DNA from: Flavobacterium sp.
GTDB lineage: Bacteria > Bacteroidota > Bacteroidia > Flavobacteriales > Flavobacteriaceae
Assembly: GCA_014379405.1 (NCBI GenBank)
Contig: JACMLU010000028.1
Location: 1-64,000, forward strand
Reading direction: 5' to 3'
DNA length: 64,000 bases
In this document: positions 59,703-64,000 of the stretch, in pieces
Position numbering within the stretch: position 1 is the first letter of the stretch
How the letters are laid out: the number at the start of each line of letters is the position of its first letter
The notes under the pieces: generated by a model
Seen by the model: the letters and a program-made list of their open reading frames with translations, nothing else
The model's database searches: none
Told to the model about the DNA's origin: nothing
Made by a program: the position numbers and the translations under genes

Positions 59703-62435
59703 TTAATAGAATAACCAATCAATTGCACCTTTTTCACCTGCATCGATATATCCGACATCGCGAGACGTAATGGTTTGGTTGGCATCGATAAAGCCCAAAA
59801 TCAGGACTCTTCCTTTGCCTAAATCCAATTTGTTTTCGCCCGGTTGAAAGGTATAGGTGTGAATGTTGATTCGTGGTAATTCCTTCAAATTCATTGCGCT
59901 TGCCAGGATCACTTCGGCCTGACCGTGGGCATTCCCGGCTGCATCAGTTTCCAAACTTGGTGGAAATAAAAATCTTTTTTGATCGGAATTGAAATAACCG
60001 ACAACCAGTTTTACGGCCTTGGTATTTTTGAATTTCAGATGTGTTCCATTTTCATTTTGTGCCGTTTCATCGAAGACAATTCCTTTTAGATTTTGCAATT
60101 CGGGAGCACTTTTTACCAATTCTGAAATTGGAGTTCCATAGACTTTTGTTCCATTTTTAACGGCATAAGTTCCTTTGTTTTCACTTAGTAAAATCACTTC
60201 GGCGGTTTGCCAAGGTTTTCCTTCTTTGGTTGCAATTTTACCATCTTTCGACGATTTCAAAAGAGCTAAATTTCGTTTGAAATTAACCAACTCACGTTCG
60301 TAATGCGGCAATAATTCTGCCCAAGTTTTGTTATTTCCATCGTCTCCACCAATTGGGATTCGGCGTTGAGCGGTCTGCATACTGTTGGCATACAAATAAC
60401 TGTCTTTGGTTAAATTGACCAATAATTGGTAATGTTCGATGCTTTTTTCCAAATGTGGCAAGGCTTGATCCAAATCGGAAATATCATTGGAATAGCTGTA
60501 ACGCAAGACCAACATTGCGGCTTTTACTTTCTCCGAAAAGAAATCGGCGAAGGCTTTGTAAGCGTGCATATCGTTTTTAAGACGTAAAAATTCGTCCTTG
60601 TCTTTGGTTACTTTTGCTTCAGCTTTGTCAATGGCTTCAACGGCCAATCTTCCGTGTTCTGTGATTTCGCTTATGATTTGAGGTGGAGTTTCACCTGAAT
60701 GTGCTTCGTGATTCCATTCTTTTTTGGCATAATCCAAAAGTAATTCGGTAATTGGCCCACAAGATTCGTGGAATCCAGGATACACACGCCATTTTGCTGG
60801 GTTGATCAACTGGCTTTCAAACATTCCCAATAGCAATGTTTGGCGATTTCCTTCGGTAATTCCAAATTGTCTTAATGTTTTTGGAGCGATTTCTCCGGCT
60901 TCTTCATAGGCTTTCAAAATATTGTTTCCAGCTTCGTCATCGGTTCCGTATTTCGCAGCCAAATCTTTATCCCAGAATTTAACCTCTTCATTTCGGTCTC
61001 TTTTACTGTCCCAAGCGTATCTTGACCAAGCCTTGTACCAAATCCAGTCACGATCCATTTCGAGCAACCTTTCACCTGTTTTCGTTTTATCTGCCGAATA
61101 GGGCCAATCCCAATAGGATGCCTGCGGATACAAATGCAGCGCATTGGCTCCGTGAATGCTGTGCATCGCCTTAACGGTTTTTTGGATAAAATCAGGAGAA
61201 CCATATCGGAAAGGTTCCAGATTCGCCAAAATATGCACGTTTTCAATGTGAATGGATTTTAAAGCACTTAGTTGTTTATGCGTTTCTCCCCAAGGGCCGC
61301 CAGGCGCGTAAGTAGTCAAGGATTCTCCTGTGTATTTGCTCTCCGTGTACAAATTTTTATACAATGGAAGCGCTTTACTCATTACCAAAGGCGCGTCGGT
61401 ATCGTGAGAACGCAAAATAATTGGCGGCTCATGCGTTCTTCCCAATGCTTTTAAACCATCCTGCACTCCCGGAATAATGGTTTTGGTAAACCATTCCACA
61501 TCATCATCAACCGTATTGATAGCTTCTCCCAAACACACCAACAATCCCACATTTGGGTATTTTTCGATAAAAGCCGCAATTGATTTTCTAGTATAATCTG
61601 AAAGCAAAGGCGTAATTGGACGCGAACGGTCTTGTGTTTTGATGTTGTAATGCTCCGCAAAAGGTTTCGAAACTATGATATTGTAAAACATTTGAATAAC
61701 CCAGATTCCTCTTTTGTTGGCTTCAACGGTAAGGTATTTATAAATTTCTTCGTTCTTTTTGAAATCCTCTTCGCTAACTTCCAACGCAAACGGATAGTCT
61801 TTTAATTTCACCAAAGATGCAAAAGGATGACCATTCCACAAATACAAGGAATTCATTCTATTATCGACCATCATATCCAAATACTTTGTCCACAGTTTTT
61901 TATCGTAAAACCAAGGGAAAGTTTCGGGTGTGTATGGATATTCATAAACGTCCCTACCCGGAAGATAAACGGGTTTTTGCATTCCGATACAAGCACCTCT
62001 CAAAACCATTTCGGGACTGTCGTCGATATTGATTTCGGATGGAATTTCGCCAGAAGTCTTGATGCAATCTACCAATTCCATTGCGCCGTACAACGCTCCG
62101 GTGGCATCAGTTCCTTCAATGTAAATGAAGTTTTTTTGCGTATTGATTTGGAAACCTTCTTTTTTGGTCAGTTTGCTGTCGTCTATTTTAGCACTTTTCG
62201 AGTTTTGTTTCCAAAAATCGGTTCCTTTTTCCCCAATGACAATTACTTTGTCTTTTGATTTTTTGGGAGTTTTATCGGCAAAAACTACTTTAAAGCCTTT
62301 GGTTATCGCTATTTCCGAAAGTTTTTCTGCTCCAAATTGTGCTCTTGGCGCTTTCGCATCCCGAACAATGGTAATGTTTTGGGCTGATGCAAAAATGGCA
62401 CATAGACCTAAAAAAAGTAAGCTTAAATATTTCAT
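59703..62435 (-). CDS. Secreted 910-residue glycoside hydrolase of alpha-glucuronidase-like architecture
   Basis: A signal peptide (to IFASAQ) is followed by an N-terminal domain like that of alpha-glucuronidases and GH20 enzymes (residues about 20-150). A TIM barrel follows (MMVDNRMNSLYLWNGHPF, YLTVEANKRGIWVIQMFYN, VGLLVCLGEAINTVDDDVEW with a candidate catalytic Glu, LANLEPFRYGSP), then helical and beta C-terminal domains. I cannot place it in a named GH family with certainty; GH67/GH115-like exo-uronidase is the best guess. It is coupled to the large GH2 gene (TAAAATG), suggesting successive action on one glycan. Confidence 0.72.
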   Translation of the reverse strand: MKYLSLLFLGLCAIFASAQNITIVRDAKAPRAQFGAEKLSEIAITKGFKVVFADKTPKKSKDKVIVIGEKGTDFWKQNSKSAKIDDSKLTKKEGFQINTQKNFIYIEGTDATGALYGAMELVDCIKTSGEIPSEINIDDSPEMVLRGACIGMQKPVYLPGRDVYEYPYTPETFPWFYDKKLWTKYLDMMVDNRMNSLYLWNGHPFASLVKLKDYPFALEVSEEDFKKNEEIYKYLTVEANKRGIWVIQMFYNIIVSKPFAEHYNIKTQDRSRPITPLLSDYTRKSIAAFIEKYPNVGLLVCLGEAINTVDDDVEWFTKTIIPGVQDGLKALGRTHEPPIILRSHDTDAPLVMSKALPLYKNLYTESKYTGESLTTYAPGGPWGETHKQLSALKSIHIENVHILANLEPFRYGSPDFIQKTVKAMHSIHGANALHLYPQASYWDWPYSADKTKTGERLLEMDRDWIWYKAWSRYAWDSKRDRNEEVKFWDKDLAAKYGTDDEAGNNILKAYEEAGEIAPKTLRQFGITEGNRQTLLLGMFESQLINPAKWRVYPGFHESCGPITELLLDYAKKEWNHEAHSGETPPQIISEITEHGRLAVEAIDKAEAKVTKDKDEFLRLKNDMHAYKAFADFFSEKVKAAMLVLRYSYSNDISDLDQALPHLEKSIEHYQLLVNLTKDSYLYANSMQTAQRRIPIGGDDGNNKTWAELLPHYERELVNFKRNLALLKSSKDGKIATKEGKPWQTAEVILLSENKGTYAVKNGTKVYGTPISELVKSAPELQNLKGIVFDETAQNENGTHLKFKNTKAVKLVVGYFNSDQKRFLFPPSLETDAAGNAHGQAEVILASAMNLKELPRINIHTYTFQPGENKLDLGKGRVLILGFIDANQTITSRDVGYIDAGEKGAIDWLFY

Positions 62436-62457
62436 TGTATTGTGTTTTTTATTCTTA

Positions 62458-62488
62458 GACCCGACAGGTTTCAAAAACCTGTCGGGTC
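62458..62488. repeat. Palindromic repeat (CCCGACAGGTTT family), copy 2
   Basis: GACCCGACAGGTTT and AAACCTGTCGGGTC form a near-perfect hairpin, with the same core as the terminator after ahcY (26678-26711). There is no T run on either side here, so it looks like a mobile or dispersed palindrome between two genes of the same operon. Confidence 0.75.
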
Positions 62489-62503
62489 TGTTTGATTCCG
62501 ATA

Positions 62504-63409
62504 TTAATTCTGAAAAATTTTCTTCAAATATGCTACGTTTGCTCCGTAATTCGCTTTTACGTTATGCACCTGCGTTACATCACGGGAGCGTTCTACGATT
62601 AACCAGCCACTCCATTTCATTTCGTCTAACGTTTTTTTGATTTTTGGCATATCTACTGCTTTATCATTTTCCAACCAGACTTTATCTGTTGTGGAAGCGT
62701 GAATTTGTGCCAAATGTTTTTTGCCTAAAATCTTTAATTCGGTGGCAATATCTCTTCCGTTATCGACTGCATTCGCAAAATTGAAAGAACTTTTGATGTG
62801 TTTGCAACCAATTTCTTCCAAAAGTTTTTTCTCTTCGGTAGCGTTTAGTGAAGTTTCGATTGCGATTACCCCTCCTATTTTACCGACTTGTTTTCCTGCC
62901 CATTTTAATCTTTCGATAATAATAGGACGCAATTCAGGATTTTTATTTAAATCGCTTTCTGTACCAAGAGGCAAATAAGCGACTTTTACCTTCATATTTT
63001 TCATTGCTTTAACGCAATCCTCAATCATCAAGGCTATGGATTCTCTTTTGGCAAAAGACTGTGCATAAAATCCAGACATCGCAATCGAACTGATTCCGAC
63101 ACCTAATTCTTTGGACTTATCCAAGAATTTTTGTCTTTCGATTGGATCACCCAATTTGCTGTCAAAAGTGGGTCTGTTTCCCAACCCGCCCATATCGAGT
63201 TCGATTCCGTCTGCTTTTATTTCTGCAGCCAAAGCAAATGAACCCAGTTTTTGTCTTTTTAAAATCATCCAATCACAGACTGCCACTTTATAGCGTTGCT
63301 TCTTGTTCGTTTGAGCAGAAACTGTGCTATTGAACATTCCCGCAAATATGACTGTCAGAACTATGGCAGTAGTTTTGATTAAACTTCTATTGAAAATACT
63401 ATTCTTCAT
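62504..63409 (-). CDS. Exported xylose-isomerase-like TIM barrel protein
   Basis: The 301 residues have a signal peptide (to STVSAQ, about residue 33) and a sugar phosphate isomerase/epimerase (AP endonuclease 2-like) barrel: VCDWMILKRQKLGSFALA, IKADGIELDMGGLG, VKVAYLPLG, VIAIETSLNATEE, LAQIHASTTDK, SGWLIVERSRD. The metal-binding Glu and His are at typical places. Exported members are common in plant-glycan loci of Bacteroidota; their reactions are mostly unknown. It lies between the sialidase-like gene and the 910-residue hydrolase on the same strand. Confidence 0.82.
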   Translation of the reverse strand: MKNSIFNRSLIKTTAIVLTVIFAGMFNSTVSAQTNKKQRYKVAVCDWMILKRQKLGSFALAAEIKADGIELDMGGLGNRPTFDSKLGDPIERQKFLDKSKELGVGISSIAMSGFYAQSFAKRESIALMIEDCVKAMKNMKVKVAYLPLGTESDLNKNPELRPIIIERLKWAGKQVGKIGGVIAIETSLNATEEKKLLEEIGCKHIKSSFNFANAVDNGRDIATELKILGKKHLAQIHASTTDKVWLENDKAVDMPKIKKTLDEMKWSGWLIVERSRDVTQVHNVKANYGANVAYLKKIFQN

Positions 63410-63465
63410 AATTATTTTTTTATCCCAAATTGCACAAATGCTTTTGTAAAAACCTCACCCCGACC

Positions 63466-63492
63466 CTCTCCAAAGGAGAGGGAGCCGAAACT
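63466..63492. repeat. Short hairpin in the spacer before the isomerase gene
   Basis: CCCTCTCC, three A and GGAGAGGG form an 8-base stem within ACCCCGACCCTCTCC...GGGAGCC. This word is a dispersed spacer repeat that I recall from other Bacteroidota genomes. There is no T run. Confidence 0.5.
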
Positions 63493-63517
63493 GGAAAAAA
63501 CATTGTAGTTATTTTTT

Positions 63518-64000
63518 TTATTCTTCTTCCGCTTTAACGGCTTTTACCTCTTTATTTTCATCTCCAGGCCAAATTCCGTTTTTGATTGGCAAAGCCACTA
63601 ATTTGCTAGGGTCGATTTTTACGTATTTCAATTTTTCTCTTCTCCAAGTGTAAACGATATGCACCATTCCGTCAGAACTTTGAATCATCGATGGATACGA
63701 ATACTGGCTGATTTTCGAATCTTCCAAAACCAAGGCAGCGCTCCAATTTATTCCATCTTTGGAAACAGAAACATTCAATGGGGTTCTTGGCCCTTTAGCC
63801 TCGGTTCCCGGAGGCAAAACGTGATTGTACACCAATAAATGTTTTCCGTTTTTAAGCGTTACGGCATCGGTTCCCGAATTGTTGTTTGGCAAACCAATCA
63901 AGGATACCTCCGACCAAGTTTTTCCGCTGTCTTTAGAAAACGCAATGAAAATAGCTCTGTTTCTGGTTCTTCCAATCGCCTGAATACTTCCGTCTTTATG
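63518..64000 (-). CDS. Sialidase-like beta-propeller protein, C-terminal part
   Basis: The minus-strand frame is open to the window edge (64000), well beyond the first internal ATG, so the gene is cut. It carries Asp-box-like repeats (SKDSGKTWS, SKDGINWS), NNNSGTDAVTLKNG, and YSYPSMIQSSDGMVHIVYTW, which is typical of the sialidase (BNR) fold. Families with this fold in plant-glycan loci include hydrolases that are not sialidases, so the substrate is open. It heads the visible minus-strand CAZyme row. Confidence 0.8.
   Translation of the reverse strand, partial: HKDGSIQAIGRTRNRAIFIAFSKDSGKTWSEVSLIGLPNNNSGTDAVTLKNGKHLLVYNHVLPPGTEAKGPRTPLNVSVSKDGINWSAALVLEDSKISQYSYPSMIQSSDGMVHIVYTWRREKLKYVKIDPSKLVALPIKNGIWPGDENKEVKAVKAEEE

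Noticed and set aside
1..64000. CRISPR arrays, tRNA, rRNA or tmRNA
   Set aside because: No regularly spaced repeats, cloverleaf sequences or rRNA segments were found on reading both strands by eye.

Overview
The window is chromosomal DNA from a flavobacterium-like member of the Bacteroidota. The signs are low GC, TAnnTTTG-type -7 promoter boxes, almost no Shine-Dalgarno sequences, a type IX secretion C-terminal domain on the pectate lyase, TonB-dependent uptake, PnuC, PcrB and DUF3127. It divides into a housekeeping/vitamin half (about 1-32.7 kb) and a carbohydrate/organic-acid catabolic half (about 32.8-64 kb).

Region 1 (1-8.8 kb): the end of an IS3-type element, a lipoprotein overlapping tag, then a TPP riboswitch driving a complete thiamin operon thiS-thiC-tenI/thiE2-thiD-thiE-thiG-thiH-thiF. 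Each long intercistronic spacer of this operon holds a different imperfect inverted repeat. Region 2 (8.9-18.1 kb): aat, a MOSC protein, a PAP2 phosphatase, DUF3127 with an SSB-like acidic tail, a flavin reductase, a histidine kinase, two tandem-duplicated transglutaminase-like proteins with a duplication scar of the neighbouring HIT gene, greA with a terminator-like leader hairpin, and a Rieske-fold lipoprotein without cluster-binding histidines. Region 3 (18.2-25.1 kb, minus strand): a second TPP riboswitch controls a TonB-dependent receptor. Upstream of it lie pnuC, a NadR-like kinase fused to DUF4301, arfB, pcrB and a phosphopantetheinyl transferase. I infer a thiamin/nucleoside salvage route complementing the biosynthetic operon. 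Region 4 (25.3-32.7 kb): ahcY, a DUF5677-like gene, a membrane histidine kinase, a sorbosone-type dehydrogenase, an outer-membrane-like protein and a lipoprotein hydrolase.

Region 5 (32.8-40.5 kb, plus strand) is an unusual operon. Two solute-binding-protein homologues without signal peptides are paired with two class III CoA-transferases, followed by a Gfo/Idh/MocA oxidoreductase, a MaoC hydratase and a FucP-type permease. Region 6 (40.9-47.1 kb) is a secreted pectate lyase and a GH3 enzyme, apparently inserted between two originally convergent operons. Reverse-complement copies of one terminator flank it, and it contains a decayed 3' fragment of the symporter gene. Region 7 (47.2-51.8 kb, minus) is a four-gene operon: RuBisCO-like protein, DUF1537 acid-sugar kinase, Asp/Glu racemase-family protein and BASS symporter. 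Region 8 (51.9-53.6 kb) holds a toxin-antitoxin-like pair and an orphan gene. Region 9 (53.7-64 kb, minus) is a row of secreted enzymes: sialidase-like propeller (cut by the window end), TIM-barrel isomerase, a 910-aa alpha-glucuronidase-like hydrolase and two GH2 enzymes.

Working model (inference): periplasmic and surface enzymes break down a pectin-like plant glycan, and the released sugars or sugar acids enter through the permease and the BASS symporter. They are then processed by the kinase/RuBisCO-like branch, which resembles the published D-apiose/apionate and acid-sugar pathways, and by the CoA-transferase/MaoC branch, whose chemistry I cannot assign. No SusC/SusD pair lies in the window. 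No rRNA, tRNA or CRISPR was seen.
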